Shown here piece after piece: positions 8,427 through 16,937 of a DNA stretch of 32,479 nucleotides. The translations under genes and the position numbers were made by a program. Position 1 is the stretch's first letter, and each line of letters starts with the position of its first letter. The stretch spans positions 1 to 32,479 of the forward strand of contig JABRVX010000069.1 of the NCBI GenBank assembly GCA_039961735.1, written 5' to 3'. This DNA comes from Fimbriimonadia bacterium. GTDB lineage: Bacteria > Armatimonadota > Fimbriimonadia > Fimbriimonadales > JABRVX01. The notes below the pieces were generated by a model. That model made no database searches. It saw only the letters and a program-made list of their open reading frames with translations, and had not been told where the DNA came from.

Positions 8427-8748
8427 TCTCACCACCCGGAATATCCGCACAGACTGTTCCTAACCGCGAAGATGCGGACGGCTAGCGTGCACAAGCGCAT
8501 GGAGTGTGCCCGCTCACCGTGACCGGCAGGTGGAATCATGCGCCATGCACACGAGGGGGCTTCCGCATGGACATCGAGCATACGATGGAGCCTCGACGTT
8601 CGGCTGCTGGAGTCGATGGTGACTTAAAAGCATCAGTGCTTGGCAGCCGAAACGCATAGTCATGGCTCGCCTCTATGTCCTGTCCTGCATCACGGTCGCC
8701 TGTAGCGAAGCTCTCCGGTGCTCTCCAAGTAAGTATCTCGGCACGCCC
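8427..8748. other. Convergent intergenic region between the TPR gene and uvrB
   Basis: These 322 nt hold no ORF that I would call a gene. The notable element is the inverted repeat at 8597-8654, described separately. Both flanking genes point into this region, so terminators are expected here, but no classic GC-stem plus T-run was found. Confidence 0.5.
8597..8654. other. Inverted repeat with nested hairpin
   Basis: TTCGGCTGC (8599-8607) pairs perfectly with GCAGCCGAA (8643-8651), extendable by CG past one bulged base. Inside the loop, AAGCA/TGCTT (8628-8641) forms a second 5-bp stem with loop TCAG. It lies between the convergent ends of the TPR gene and uvrB. It may be a factor-dependent bidirectional terminator or mRNA-end structure, or a small structured RNA. 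No T-run follows. Confidence 0.4.
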
Positions 8749-10773
8749 CTACTTTCTAGCCTTACGTGCCCGAGCACCGACAGAGGGTAGGCCGCCGGAC
8801 TCCAGCAGCCGGCGGAGTTCCATCATCTCGTCCCGCACACGCGCCGCCTTTTCGAACTCCATCTGCTTCGCCAGGTCCTTCATCTCTGCTTCCAGCCGGG
8901 CGATCTCCGCGGGCAAGTCCTCCAGGGACATGGAGCCGATCTCTTCCGCCCGTCGCCTGCCGTATGGCGACTTGGTCTCCTTCACCTCGTAGGCTCGTAC
9001 GGTCTCCCGCACCATTTTCGCCACCGTGTGTGGAGTGATGTTATGCTTGCGGTTGTATTCGTCCTGGATGCGACGCCGCTCCACCGTCTCGTCAATCGCT
9101 CGTTGCATGGAGCCGGTGATGGTGTCAGCGTACATGATCACCTTTCCGTCCACGTGACGGGCAGCTCGCCCGATGGTTTGCACCAGCGAAGTCTCGCTGC
9201 GCAGAAACCCCTCCTTGTCAGCGTCCAGAATCGCCACCAGACTCACCTCTGGTAGGTCCAAACCCTCACGTAACAGATTGACACCTACCACCACATCGTA
9301 CACACCCAACCGAAGGTCCCGTAGGATCTCCGGCCGATCGAGGCTGTGGATATCGGAGTGGATGTAGTTGACTTTGATCCCGACGTCCTTCAGGTACTCG
9401 CTAAGGTCCTCGGCCATACGCTTGGTCAGTGTGGTGATCAGCGCTCGTTGACCAGCCGCAACCCGCTTCTGCACTTCGCCCAGCAGGTCGTCTATCTGGC
9501 CCTCGGTCGGTCGAACCTCTACGTCGGGATCCACTATGCCCGTCGGACGGATTACCTGCCGCACGATCTGGGCACTGTTTTCTTGCTCGAACGGGCCAGG
9601 CGTGGCGGATGTGAAGATTACCTGTCCTACGCGTGCCAGGAACTCCTCCCACTGCAGCGGACGGTTGTCGAGTGCAGACGGCAGGCGGAAACCGTACTCC
9701 ACCAAGGTGCTCTTCCGCTGATAGTCTCCGTTGTACATCGCGCGAAGTTGTGGTATGGTCTGGTGCGACTCGTCCACGAAGGTGATGAAGTCCTTCGGGA
9801 AGAAGTCTATCAGTGTGTACGGTGGGGTGCCCGGAGCACGATTTTCGAAGTAGCGCGAGTAGTTCTCGATGCCGTTGCAGTATCCGAGCTCAGCGATCAT
9901 CTCCAGGTCAAACTCGGTGCGCTGTTGAATGCGTTGCGCCTCCAGCAGTTTGCCCTCCGCTTTGAACTTGGCTATCTGCTCCTCCATCTCCTGGCGGATC
10001 GCCAAGACCACCTCGTCCAGTCGCTCCCATGGTGTTACGTAGTGCGTGGCCGGAAAGACGGTTATTCGCTGAGGCTCGTCCAGCACCTCGCGCGTGAGTG
10101 GATCCACGATGCGAATGCGCTCCACCTCGTCACCATAGAACTCCACGCGTGTGATGATCTCTTCGTCCTTGGGCTGCAGCTCCAGCGTATCGCCCTGCAC
10201 GCGAAAGGTACCACGCTCCAGTACTACCTGGTTGCGTGTGAACTGCATCTCCACCAGTCTGCGCATGGTCTGCGCGAGGTCTAGCGGCTCACCGACGCAG
10301 AAGGTGACAACGCTCTGCGCATACTCGTCCGGCGAACCGAGTCCGTAGATGCAGCTTACGGAGGCGATGACGATGGTGTCCTTGCGCTCCAGCACCGATT
10401 TGGTAGCAGCGTGGCGAAGGCGATCGATCTCGTCGTTCACGCTGGCGTCCTTTTCGATATACATGTCGCTCTGAGGGACGTAGGCCTCCGGTTGGTAGTA
10501 GTCATAGTAGCTGATGAAGTATTGGACGGCGTTCTCCGGGAAGAATGCGCGGAACTCCTGGCAGAGCTGTGCCGCCAGCGTCTTGTTGTGCGCGATGACC
10601 AACGCTGGACGCTGCACCTCCTGAATAATGGAGGCCATCGTGAAGGTCTTGCCCGTACCCGTAGCACCTTTTAGCGTCTGAAAGCGGTATCCGCTCTCTA
10701 GCCCCTCGACAAGCGCTGCGATGGCTTCGGGCTGGTCCCCCATCGGCTTATAGGTGTCAGTCAGCTTGAACAC
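8749..10773 (-). CDS. uvrB: Excinuclease ABC subunit B (UvrB)
   Basis: UvrB is the DNA-damage verification helicase of nucleotide excision repair, loaded by UvrA and recruiting UvrC. The 674-residue protein carries Walker A GATGTGKT (36-43), the beta-hairpin YYDYYQPEAYVPQ (about 89-101), Walker B DESH (334-337), helicase motifs such as TIGRAAR, and a C-terminal UVR coiled coil (about 625-660) that binds UvrC. It is complete. The start is GTG at 10773. No clear Shine-Dalgarno is seen at the right distance, but TAGACT lies 6 nt upstream, suggesting a leaderless mRNA. uvrA and uvrC are not in this window. Confidence 0.97.
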   Translation of the reverse strand: MFKLTDTYKPMGDQPEAIAALVEGLESGYRFQTLKGATGTGKTFTMASIIQEVQRPALVIAHNKTLAAQLCQEFRAFFPENAVQYFISYYDYYQPEAYVPQSDMYIEKDASVNDEIDRLRHAATKSVLERKDTIVIASVSCIYGLGSPDEYAQSVVTFCVGEPLDLAQTMRRLVEMQFTRNQVVLERGTFRVQGDTLELQPKDEEIITRVEFYGDEVERIRIVDPLTREVLDEPQRITVFPATHYVTPWERLDEVVLAIRQEMEEQIAKFKAEGKLLEAQRIQQRTEFDLEMIAELGYCNGIENYSRYFENRAPGTPPYTLIDFFPKDFITFVDESHQTIPQLRAMYNGDYQRKSTLVEYGFRLPSALDNRPLQWEEFLARVGQVIFTSATPGPFEQENSAQIVRQVIRPTGIVDPDVEVRPTEGQIDDLLGEVQKRVAAGQRALITTLTKRMAEDLSEYLKDVGIKVNYIHSDIHSLDRPEILRDLRLGVYDVVVGVNLLREGLDLPEVSLVAILDADKEGFLRSETSLVQTIGRAARHVDGKVIMYADTITGSMQRAIDETVERRRIQDEYNRKHNITPHTVAKMVRETVRAYEVKETKSPYGRRRAEEIGSMSLEDLPAEIARLEAEMKDLAKQMEFEKAARVRDEMMELRRLLESGGLPSVGARARKARK

Positions 10774-10779
10774 GACGCT

Positions 10780-10785
10780 AGTCTA
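10780..10785 (-). promoter_or_regulatory. uvrB: Putative -10 element for leaderless uvrB mRNA
   Basis: TAGACT on the minus strand is separated from the uvrB GTG by 6 nt (AGCGTC). A TANNNT box at this distance places the transcription start at or next to the start codon, the known leaderless arrangement. No strong -35 is visible. Confidence 0.4.
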
Positions 10786-10934
10786 CCTGTATTGGGCCTC
10801 AGCCTGTCTCGGGGTGCCGGGCTGTCGAGCCTCACGCATGCCCGGCGCGGTTCTCTTGGACCGATGGCGCGCGCAGACGGCAGCCGAGACGACAAGGCAT
10901 CGCCTCATAGCTCGCTTTTTGGTGCGTGCGGCAG

Positions 10935-13900
10935 CTAGAACCGTAGCGTGTAGTCCACCTTACCTACCAGATAGTTCCTACCACGCCCGTTCGGGATGTC
11001 ATGCTCGTACTGGGTGTGGGATACGGAGAAGCTGAGCGCGTTCAGCGGGTTCAGCGTGTGCGAGTAGCCGAGCGTAAAGGTGTGGCCGATGGTGGACCGG
11101 CCGTTCAGCGTGCTGGCCTCCACCCCATAGCCCACGTTCCACAGTGGCAGTCCCCCACGGGTCTTCCTCGTTAGTGTCAGCCCGCCCTTGCGCGCTATCT
11201 GACCCTTCGTCGCATCGTAGGTCGTCAGGTAAGACCCCGCCAAATCGTAGCAGTCGCTCATCTTGTAGTCGAGCCGCCAGTCGGCCGTACCGGTAGGATT
11301 GATGATTGTGCCGAAGGGCACATCCTTGTGCTCGCGCTCGGGGTTCGCTTTTAGGTCGTGGACGAGCGTAAGCCGATCAGCGATCTTGTAGTCGAGGTGG
11401 TAGTTGCGGATGATCTGCTGCGTACCACCGGGCAGGGTGCGGATCTTGTAGCTCAAGTTCAGGTGGAAGGGCAGCTTCGGCTCGGGGTCGGTTGCGAACT
11501 GGAAGGTGCGGTCCACGGCGCGAATCCCAGTAGGTGTCATGATCCCGGAGTAGGTCCAGCCGAGCTTGTTCTTGCCCCAATCGGCAGTGATGGTACCGGC
11601 TTTGTTCTCCATCTTCAACACTGTCGCCTCGGCGAGGTTCTGGTAGCCGAAGGAGAAGTTGATGTTGCTGAGTGGTCCGAATGAGAAAGGTGTTACGTTC
11701 TTGAGACCGAAGGTGCCCTGCGCCTTCGTGCTGGTTAGGTCCAAGCGGTCCTCGACGTATCCACCCTGGAACTCGAGGTTCCACAACAGGGTCTTCGTTA
11801 GGCTGAGGTTCTGAACGGCCTTGCCGTTCCCCTTGCTGTTGAGTGCCCGGGTATACGCCCATGTCACTTGCGAGCCTTTCCCGAAATCGTATTGTAGGCT
11901 GTAGGTCCTATGTACTTCGTCTGCACGTTGCTCGTCGCGCTCGATGGTCTTCTCAGTGACTCCGAACTTTGCACGAGGGGTGAGGGCGCCGGATATGCTG
12001 CGGACACTCACGTGCTCCGTGTTGCCCGCGGTGTCCGATGTGCGCAGGTCCTCGGCGAGGAGCGCGAAGCCGCGGTAGGGCGAACCCTCGTATCGCCAGT
12101 GGTCCACCTGCTTCTCGACCGGTGCGGCGAGCGAGCCGCCTCGCACTTCGCGTTCCGTGAAGCCGCTGAACTTGCCCAGGCTGCCGAAGTCCCTAGCATA
12201 GGTGGTCTTCTCATGAAGGTAATCGTTCAGGCTGGCGATGGGACTGTCTGCCCGAACCCGGTCGTTGAAATGCGATAGGTCCGTTCGCTTGTCCGGCTTC
12301 CACGTTAGGAAGCTCTTCGTCTGGCCCTTGTGAATCTGCGCGGTCGGGTTGTCTGCGTTGAACTGGAACAGCTCCAGGCGCAGTCCGCGGACTAGGTCCA
12401 CTTTGGCCGACAGATCGTATTGCGAGAAGCCTCTCAGCTCCTCGAACAGCTTTCGCTCGGGGTCGGCGACGGCACCCGCGCCGAGAAACGCATCGTCCAC
12501 CTGCCTTAGGTTGGCCGTAACCTCGTAGAGCCCGCTCTTCAGGTATAGGCTCTGCCGCTCGAGGCCACCTAGCTCGCCGGCGATATTCAGACTCTGGAAG
12601 CTGAGCTTTCCTCCGCGTGGCAAGCCGAAACCGAGTGCCCACTGTGTTCGGTGCATACCGACCTCGCCGCCATAGAGCGCCTGCTCCATCTCGAACAGGT
12701 CCCCCATGCGTCGGAAACCGCGGTCTATGCGCTGGTCCAGATAGCTGAAGGTCATCGAGCCGGAGCTGAAGCCCAGGCGAACCCGATCAATGCCGCCGCT
12801 CCGGTCGTCCAGGTGGAGGGTGTCGAACGAAAACTTGCCGAAGGGGCGATCCAGGCTAAAGCTCTTGTAGTCGCGCGAAAGGCCTCCCTGGCGAAGCAGG
12901 AACTGCGGGTCTTTCTCGGCGATCTTGTCGTCACCGGGAACGTAGCCCTGCCGAGCCTCTCGGATCATTTGCTGCTGCTCGTCCGGGCGCAGGCTGGCCA
13001 GGCCGGTGAAGTCGGCATCGGTCTCGGTAGAGGTCCACTTTGCCTGCCAGCCCTGACCACTCAGATCGAGTGCCTGCCGGTGAAGATCGCCGGTCGGCGT
13101 GTCTACGGTGTCCTGGCGATAGGTGTTCCACACGTCCTTTCGCCCTGCGAAGTCCGCCACGCTCACGGAGAAACCGGATCGTCCCCACCCGCGCTCCTTG
13201 GCCCACTGCCCTCGCTCCCCCTCGGCCAGATCGTTGAAGCGACTGAACCCAGCGTCCACGTTCTGCTCGTAGTGGCTGAGCTTCACCTTCTCGCTCTCGA
13301 AGCCGAGGGTTAGGCGGTCAATCGAACCACCAGCATCCGTGATCTCGCTCTTATCGAACTTCAGGCCCCCTCCTGCGAAACCGAGTGCTCCTCCGAAGTT
13401 CTCCCGAGTGATGCCACGCTCCTTAGCCCATTGCTCGGCGTCCTTCTCGGCCAAGTCCTTGAACCTGGTGAAGGCGGATCCGATGGAGCGGGAGTTCCAG
13501 TACAGAGACCCTTCACCCAGCTTGAGGGTCACGGAGCGGCGCTCTATGGTGCCCTTACCGTCCGAGATGCTGCTGAAGTCGGTGTCGAGGTCGCCTCCCT
13601 CCTGCCCGAACCCGAGGGTGTAGCCGAAGCGCTTGATGCCACGCTCCTTCTGCCAGGCGTTCACTTGCTCGGCGGCTATCCCCTCTTCGCGGAGCGCCTG
13701 GAACCCGTTGAACTTCGAACCCACGTCCTGATAGCTGAAGCCTGCGCGGAAGCCTCCCTCCTTCACGGTGAGGTCTTGTACGAGCAGGTGATCTAACACG
13801 TCTGCCTGCTTGCGCGTCTGCTTGCGCTCCGGGGACGCAGGATCGGCAAAGGCCTGCATCGAGCGCTGGTTCGACACGAAGAAGTAACCGCTGAGGCCAG

Positions 13901-14429
13901 TGCCAGTCGCGAGTTTGAAGTTCGTCGCGAGCCCGTACGACATGCGCTGTACGATGGAGCCGTCCGTGCCGCGCTCGGCAGGTTGGAGGCTGAAAACGCC
14001 CTTCATGCCTCCGGCTTGGCCAAAACTGAGCGACATCAAGTTGAGGTTCAGGGCCTTAGCTTCCCCAACGAGTTTGTCGCTGTGACGATAGGTGATCTGC
14101 ACGGACTGGTGCTGCTTGACAGCGCTGTAGAAGGTCAGAGTGCCGGATGGGTAGTCGAGGGTGTAGTCGGTCCCTCGCTTCAGGGTGCGACCGTCCACGC
14201 TCACGCTCTCCGAGCCTGGCACGATGCCGGCATAGCGGAGCGCGTAGCCGAAGCCAGTTCCGTTGCCCGGGAGTAGGTCGCACGCGGCTTCGCCGGCAAC
14301 TTGCGGGAGAGCCTGCGAGGGGGCCGTACCTGAGTTCAGGGACCCCGTGTAGCCGGTCTGGCACGCAGCACGCACCGCCACGAATGCGACGCATGTCACG
14401 AGCAGCACACTCCGGGCAAACAGGCTCAC
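10935..14429 (-). CDS. Secreted outer-membrane-type protein with six imperfect repeats of about 75-98 residues
   Basis: I do not recognise this 1164-residue protein. The N-terminus MSLFARSVLLVTCVAFVAVRAA looks like a Sec signal peptide; Cys23 is not in a good lipobox. Residues about 59-115 form a small beta domain with DYTLDYPSGTLTF, a motif seen in several secreted or outer-membrane proteins. From about 237 to 690 a module recurs six times, starting at F240, F320, F395, F474, F572 and F648. It has an amphipathic helix, typically DxxFxRFxDLxE then QWxKERG, followed by alternating strands (LGF..GGLxF, GxIxRxxLxF). Residues 700-1164 show alternating polar/aromatic strand patterns, and the protein ends in TLRF with a terminal aromatic residue, as many beta-barrel outer-membrane proteins do. 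Start is GTG at 14429 with GAGGAGGA upstream. It follows an anti-sigma-like gene by 44 nt, so both are likely one operon. Function unknown. Confidence 0.85.
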   Translation of the reverse strand: MSLFARSVLLVTCVAFVAVRAACQTGYTGSLNSGTAPSQALPQVAGEAACDLLPGNGTGFGYALRYAGIVPGSESVSVDGRTLKRGTDYTLDYPSGTLTFYSAVKQHQSVQITYRHSDKLVGEAKALNLNLMSLSFGQAGGMKGVFSLQPAERGTDGSIVQRMSYGLATNFKLATGTGLSGYFFVSNQRSMQAFADPASPERKQTRKQADVLDHLLVQDLTVKEGGFRAGFSYQDVGSKFNGFQALREEGIAAEQVNAWQKERGIKRFGYTLGFGQEGGDLDTDFSSISDGKGTIERRSVTLKLGEGSLYWNSRSIGSAFTRFKDLAEKDAEQWAKERGITRENFGGALGFAGGGLKFDKSEITDAGGSIDRLTLGFESEKVKLSHYEQNVDAGFSRFNDLAEGERGQWAKERGWGRSGFSVSVADFAGRKDVWNTYRQDTVDTPTGDLHRQALDLSGQGWQAKWTSTETDADFTGLASLRPDEQQQMIREARQGYVPGDDKIAEKDPQFLLRQGGLSRDYKSFSLDRPFGKFSFDTLHLDDRSGGIDRVRLGFSSGSMTFSYLDQRIDRGFRRMGDLFEMEQALYGGEVGMHRTQWALGFGLPRGGKLSFQSLNIAGELGGLERQSLYLKSGLYEVTANLRQVDDAFLGAGAVADPERKLFEELRGFSQYDLSAKVDLVRGLRLELFQFNADNPTAQIHKGQTKSFLTWKPDKRTDLSHFNDRVRADSPIASLNDYLHEKTTYARDFGSLGKFSGFTEREVRGGSLAAPVEKQVDHWRYEGSPYRGFALLAEDLRTSDTAGNTEHVSVRSISGALTPRAKFGVTEKTIERDEQRADEVHRTYSLQYDFGKGSQVTWAYTRALNSKGNGKAVQNLSLTKTLLWNLEFQGGYVEDRLDLTSTKAQGTFGLKNVTPFSFGPLSNINFSFGYQNLAEATVLKMENKAGTITADWGKNKLGWTYSGIMTPTGIRAVDRTFQFATDPEPKLPFHLNLSYKIRTLPGGTQQIIRNYHLDYKIADRLTLVHDLKANPEREHKDVPFGTIINPTGTADWRLDYKMSDCYDLAGSYLTTYDATKGQIARKGGLTLTRKTRGGLPLWNVGYGVEASTLNGRSTIGHTFTLGYSHTLNPLNALSFSVSHTQYEHDIPNGRGRNYLVGKVDYTLRF
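12360..13721 (-). repeat. Six-copy protein-level repeat inside the outer-membrane-type protein
   Basis: Repeat starts (conserved Phe) fall at residues 240, 320, 395, 474, 572 and 648, giving spacings of 80, 75, 79, 98 and 76. Copies 1-3 are most alike, sharing a W-x-K-E-R-G helix end. Copies 4-6 keep the helix-then-strands pattern and the GG(I/L)xR turn but lose the KERG signature. The repeats are not obvious at DNA level, so they are old. Confidence 0.75.
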
Positions 14430-14473
14430 CTAGTTCTCAATCCTCCTCGTGGATTTCCCATCGGCGTGTGTGC

Positions 14474-15412
14474 TTAGAACCGTCCTCGGACGAGTGTCAA
14501 TCCGTCGCTCTTGGAGGCGCGATAGGACGGTTGGTCAATCTTAGGTAGCGCATCGCCCTCGGCCAGCGAGATGCGAATGCGGGACTTGTTCTCCTCAGTC
14601 AGAAGCGTGGACTCGGGACGTTGAGGCGCGGCCTCGGCGGTCTTGGCAGCCACCGTCGGCGAGTTCTTGGCCCTCTCGAGATTGATGACGGCCCCGCTAT
14701 CGTCTACGGACACGATGATGTCGGGCTCGGATGGCTGCGTGGATTCGAGTTCGATGGCCTTGAACCGCGCGGGCTGATCCGTCGGATCGAAGGGCAGCGC
14801 GGCCAGCATCCTGGGCGAGCCGATGTGCCCTGGCCGGGCGGCGGATGCGACCATGATCGGCGACGCTTCCAGCTCATGAGCAGCAGCCTTCCCGCGAACG
14901 ACCACTCTGCGGGCCGACCGTGTCGGGAAAGCGGTCGATGCGACGTCTTGCACCAACGCACCCTCGGCAACCGGTCGATCGGGAGCCTTCAGGATGTCGC
15001 CGGCGCTCATCTCGGCGACCTCGCGCTCGCCCGTGACTGAGGGCGGAGCCGGAGGTAGGTGGGCCGGCCGTAATGCTACGTACGCGAGGGCAATCGCGGA
15101 TGCCGCCGCCGCAAAGCCGAGCGGACGCGCCGTGAGAGCCGAGCGCACCCTGTCCGCGAAGGTTGGCCGTCGCGTCGTAGCATAGAGGATGGCCGACCGC
15201 AGCCGAGCGGGGGCTTCCACAGCCTCGATCGCGGCCATCTCACCTAGCGAATGATCGAGTAGCGCGAATTCCCGAGCACATGCCGCACAGGTATCTAGGT
15301 GGGCGAGAAGCTCGCTCGCCTCAGCCTCCGATGCCTCGCCATCGGCGAAGGCGGACATAATCTCCCAGTACTTCTCTGTGCAGTTGTCGGGATTCTTAGG
15401 ACTTTGGGACAT
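14474..15412 (-). CDS. Anti-sigma factor-like protein with N-terminal zinc finger and one membrane segment
   Basis: The 312-residue protein starts with a ZAS-type zinc finger: C11 and then H38-x3-C42-x2-C45 in AHLDTCAAC. Such domains bind ECF sigma factors. A membrane segment lies at about 98-115 (GFAAAASAIALAYVALRP), with a long, low-complexity, probably extracytoplasmic tail to 312. The ATG at 15412 was chosen over the frame extending to 15487 because GAGGTG sits 4 nt before it and the zinc finger then begins normally. No sigma factor gene is adjacent, so its partner must be elsewhere or absent. The outer-membrane-type gene starts 44 nt downstream. Three dyads lie upstream at 15422-15504. 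Its role as an anti-sigma factor is inferred from the domain only. Confidence 0.8.
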   Translation of the reverse strand: MSQSPKNPDNCTEKYWEIMSAFADGEASEAEASELLAHLDTCAACAREFALLDHSLGEMAAIEAVEAPARLRSAILYATTRRPTFADRVRSALTARPLGFAAAASAIALAYVALRPAHLPPAPPSVTGEREVAEMSAGDILKAPDRPVAEGALVQDVASTAFPTRSARRVVVRGKAAAHELEASPIMVASAARPGHIGSPRMLAALPFDPTDQPARFKAIELESTQPSEPDIIVSVDDSGAVINLERAKNSPTVAAKTAEAAPQRPESTLLTEENKSRIRISLAEGDALPKIDQPSYRASKSDGLTLVRGRF

Positions 15413-15421
15413 AAGACACCT

Positions 15422-15436
15422 CGGAACACAATTCCG
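15422..15436. promoter_or_regulatory. Dyad CGGAA-N5-TTCCG next to the anti-sigma ribosome binding site
   Basis: Perfect 5-bp arms (15422-15426 and 15432-15436) flank CACAA. On the anti-sigma mRNA the hairpin would abut the GAGGTG ribosome binding site, so it could be an operator or a translational control element. Confidence 0.35.
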
Positions 15437-15457
15437 CCTTTTTTGACCGTCTCGAAG

Positions 15458-15472
15458 CCCGACTGTGTCGGG
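15458..15472. promoter_or_regulatory. Dyad CCCGAC-TGT-GTCGGG
   Basis: Perfect 6-bp arms with a 3-nt centre in the divergent intergenic region between the anti-sigma gene and the small gene at 15656. A candidate operator; no regulator is identified. Confidence 0.35.
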
Positions 15473-15486
15473 AATTGTCGTGGACA

Positions 15487-15504
15487 TTCACACGGGTCTG
15501 TGAA
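15487..15504. promoter_or_regulatory. Dyad TTCACA-N6-TGTGAA
   Basis: Perfect 6-bp arms with a 6-nt centre (CGGGTC). The half-sites are those of CRP-type sites but in the opposite order (TCACA-N6-TGTGA), so this is probably an operator for some other dimeric regulator. Confidence 0.4.
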
Positions 15505-15655
15505 CCAAGCGCAGGTCCCGTGCGTAGTTGTGGGGTGAGGCTTGCGGCTGAGGAACCCAGCCGCCTTCGCCGATGAATGTGAGGGTTTGCCGCCCGACCG
15601 GAATGAGGCGACCCGTCGAGCGACGCCACGCTGCACAGTAGGGACGGAGGACCGG

Positions 15656-15907
15656 ATGAGCTACGACGAAGGCATTGGCCCGACACGACCCAGGGAAGGC
15701 GCGCCAGCGCCTCTTCGCATCACCCGCGACGAGGCGATGGCACTACTGTCCTTATGCATGCTTGCGCCGGATTCCGTGGACCCCGCGGCAGAGCGCGGTC
15801 TTATGAAGCTAGCTAACGCTTGCAGGTCCGTTCTTAGCGACGGGTCCGACTCGATTGCCCTCGACCTCATGCCTCGGTCGGGGGAGAACCGAGAACCCGC
15901 CGACTAG
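15656..15907 (+). CDS. Small hypothetical protein, 83 residues
   Basis: The ATG at 15656 follows a good GGAGG (15646-15650). The protein is unrecognised. It has a predicted helical central part (DEAMALLSLCMLAPDSV and AERGLMKLANACRSVL, about 24-60) and a polar tail, with no signal peptide or membrane span. The GNAT gene starts 43 nt downstream on the same strand, so the two may be cotranscribed. Upstream in-frame codons back to 15542 look non-coding. It could be spurious, but the ribosome binding site and operon-like spacing favour a real gene. Confidence 0.55.
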   Translation: MSYDEGIGPTRPREGAPAPLRITRDEAMALLSLCMLAPDSVDPAAERGLMKLANACRSVLSDGSDSIALDLMPRSGENREPAD

Positions 15908-15950
15908 CCGTCTAGCGAATCCGGTACGATTGCGGACCGGAGGCTTCTCG

Positions 15951-16937
15951 GTGAACACTGACTTCGACTTTTCCGCCCTGAATTCGGCGGGGCTCACGTT
16001 CCGCGAGGCGACGCTCGACGACATCCCACCCTACGTTGCCCTGAGCAACAGCATCTGGTCACGAGCGCACTGGGAGACGGTGGAGGAGGCTAGTTCGGGG
16101 TTCCATCGGAAGGATCCCGGCGTTCACTATATGCGTGCCGTGGCCTATGTGGGTGACCAACTTGCGGTGTGGGCGAGTGCCCGCGCGCACATCTCGGGGC
16201 GCGACACGGACGGCGGGTACATCCACATCATCGTCGCGGAGCCCTACAGGCGCAAAGGGATTGCGACGCACGTGTTCGGGCCGTTTCAGGAGTTGCACCG
16301 GCGATGGGGCTCGAAGGTGTTGTGGTCTTGGGCCTCGGACGACATTCCGTACGCGGAGCCGTTCTGCCTCAAGCTTGGCTACACGTTGGTCAATCGCGGC
16401 TCGGAAAGCGAGCTCGTCTTGGCGGAGGCCGACCTGGAGCCTTTTCGGGAGCGATACGAACGGCTCTGTCGCGACGGCTACGAGTTCTTCACCCTGGACG
16501 AGCGGGACACCCCGGAGATGCGCCGTGCGGTGTACGAGCTGGACCAGGCGATGTTGAAGATGATGCCGACTGCGGGCGCACCACCCCCGCGAGCTTCTTT
16601 CGAGGCCTGGCAGTTCAACGCGTTGGAGTCGCCGGGCTGCTCACCACGGCAGATCGTGCTAGCGACCCAGGGCGCTGGGCCTATCGGGCTTTCCTACCTC
16701 TGGTACGGGTCGTACGGAATTGCCGGCACCTACACCACGGGCGTCATGCCCGAGCATCGGGGGCGAGGGGTGGCGGGTGCGCTGAAATACCTGTCGCTGA
16801 AGCGAGCGATGGAGGACGGCATTGACACCGTTGTCACCGAGAATGCCGTCCAGAACGCCCCCATGCTATCCATCAACCGCAGACTCGGTTTTCGACACGT
16901 ACGGAACACGGCAGAGTTGGAGAAGCGGCTCGGCTAG
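15951..16937 (+). CDS. GNAT acetyltransferase with two tandem GNAT domains
   Basis: A 328-residue protein with an N-terminal GNAT fold (about 15-165, acetyl-CoA loop VAEPYRRKGIA) and a second one (about 175-325, loop VMPEHRGRGVAGAL). Both keep the Q/RxxGxG/A-type pyrophosphate-binding motif, so both halves could bind acetyl-CoA. Double-GNAT architecture occurs in mycothiol synthase MshD and other small-molecule acetyltransferases; the substrate here is unknown. GTG at 15951 was chosen because GGAGG lies 7 nt upstream; the longer frame from 15855 would overlap the preceding gene. Its stop overlaps the convergent gene on the minus strand by 4 nt. Confidence 0.85.
   Translation: MNTDFDFSALNSAGLTFREATLDDIPPYVALSNSIWSRAHWETVEEASSGFHRKDPGVHYMRAVAYVGDQLAVWASARAHISGRDTDGGYIHIIVAEPYRRKGIATHVFGPFQELHRRWGSKVLWSWASDDIPYAEPFCLKLGYTLVNRGSESELVLAEADLEPFRERYERLCRDGYEFFTLDERDTPEMRRAVYELDQAMLKMMPTAGAPPPRASFEAWQFNALESPGCSPRQIVLATQGAGPIGLSYLWYGSYGIAGTYTTGVMPEHRGRGVAGALKYLSLKRAMEDGIDTVVTENAVQNAPMLSINRRLGFRHVRNTAELEKRLG

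Noticed and set aside
9346-10284. 312-codon plus-strand ORF
   Set aside because: It lies entirely antisense within uvrB; long antisense frames are expected in GC-rich coding DNA.
10783-10908. 41-residue minus-strand ORF between the outer-membrane-type gene and uvrB
   Set aside because: Arg-rich, no ribosome binding site, and its end overlaps the putative uvrB -10 element.
15487-15504. CRP/FNR-type binding site
   Set aside because: The half-sites are in the reverse order (TCACA-N6-TGTGA) compared with the CRP consensus, and no crp gene is in view.
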